From Microtetraspora glauca (GTDB lineage: Bacteria; Actinomycetota; Actinomycetes; Streptomycetales; Streptomycetaceae): a stretch of 64,000 nt of DNA. This document shows, in pieces, positions 63,906 to 64,000 of the stretch. How positions within the stretch are numbered: position 1 is the first letter of the stretch; each line of letters opens with the position of its first letter. The notes under the pieces were generated by a model. The model ran no database searches, was not told the DNA's origin, and saw nothing but the letters and a program-made list of their open reading frames with translations. The stretch is from the NCBI GenBank assembly GCA_000721275.1, contig JOFO01000010.1, forward strand, positions 144,121 through 208,120, written 5' to 3'. Made by a program: the position numbers and the translations under genes.

Positions 63906-64000
63906 GTTCGGCGGCGTCCTACTCTCCCACAGGGTCCCCCCTGCAGTACCATCGGCGCTGAAAGGCTTAGCTTCCGGGTTCGGAATGTAACCGGGCGTTT
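63906..64000 (-). rRNA. rrf: 5S ribosomal RNA, 3' 95 bases (runs off window)
   Basis: The reverse complement matches the actinobacterial 5S rRNA from the AAACGCCCGG stretch through CATTCCGAACCCGGAAGC, GCCGATGGTACTGC and GGGAGAGTAGGACGCCGCC to the 3' end. The first 20 or so bases lie beyond base 64000. It is the distal gene of an rRNA operon transcribed leftward into the window. Confidence 0.96.

Overview
This 64 kb window is a high-GC actinobacterial chromosome segment, almost certainly Streptomyces. The evidence is strong third-codon-position GC bias, GTG/TTG starts, 4-bp start/stop overlaps, Tat and lipoprotein signals, a SepF-like (Sfl) protein and an actinobacterial 5S rRNA. Gene order (sflA, der-plsC-cmk-tyrA, rluB-scpB-scpA-parA, ald, pyrG, recN-nadK-tlyA, rrn) resembles the core region around SCO1749-SCO1790 of S. 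coelicolor; that comparison is from memory, not from a search.

Layout. (1) 1-1500: the 5' end of an adhE gene behind a perfect Rex operator, and a secreted streptogrisin-type protease. (2) 1529-11997: a probable organosulfur scavenging locus. A minus-strand operon encodes two permeases, a FAD protein, an ATPase, a binding protein, two flavin monooxygenases and a DUF1684 protein. A divergent plus-strand unit encodes a GNAT protein and a second binding lipoprotein behind a 22-residue Cys-ending leader peptide. (3) 12014-19485: a DUF5685 protein with a 22-cysteine tail, sflA, an MFS exporter, a PAP2 phosphatase-like protein, an I78 inhibitor, a truncated cytochrome oxidase subunit I remnant and a glycosyltransferase. 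(4) 19711-26671: an Rpf-like muralytic enzyme, small conserved genes, der, plsC, cmk, tyrA and a YidB-like protein. (5) 26805-31264: DUF952, a Rieske lipoprotein, a nucleotidyltransferase, then an NAD-metabolism operon (nadR-nrtR-ADP-ribosylglycohydrolase) with a candidate NrtR operator. (6) 31368-42446: rluB-scpB-scpA-RHH protein-parA, ald, an NB-ARC/TPR protein, ADP-ribose pyrophosphatase and pyrG.

(7) 42447-51788: a probably more variable block with a GH15 glycosidase, a berberine-bridge-type flavoprotein, an amine oxidase with an APC permease and divergent PucR regulator (amine or polyamine use), and a GT4 glycosyltransferase. (8) 51969-59253: recN-nadK-tlyA, a divergent leaderless small-gene pair (repeat-bearing protein and SCP2 protein), and an iron-siderophore importer (two permeases plus ATPase, no binding protein) under an iron box. 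(9) 59306-64000: a HAD-IIA phosphatase, a DUF1015 protein, a large RDD/RGG-repeat TPR protein, and the 3' end of an rRNA operon (5S rRNA and a strong terminator) on the minus strand.

No CRISPR array, insertion sequence, prophage, tRNA or attachment site was recognised. The most notable items are the leader-peptide/organosulfur locus, the NAD operon with its operator, the adhE Rex site, the ctaD remnant, the Cys-rich DUF5685 protein, the ParA/RHH/ScpAB arrangement and the polyampholytic repeat protein.
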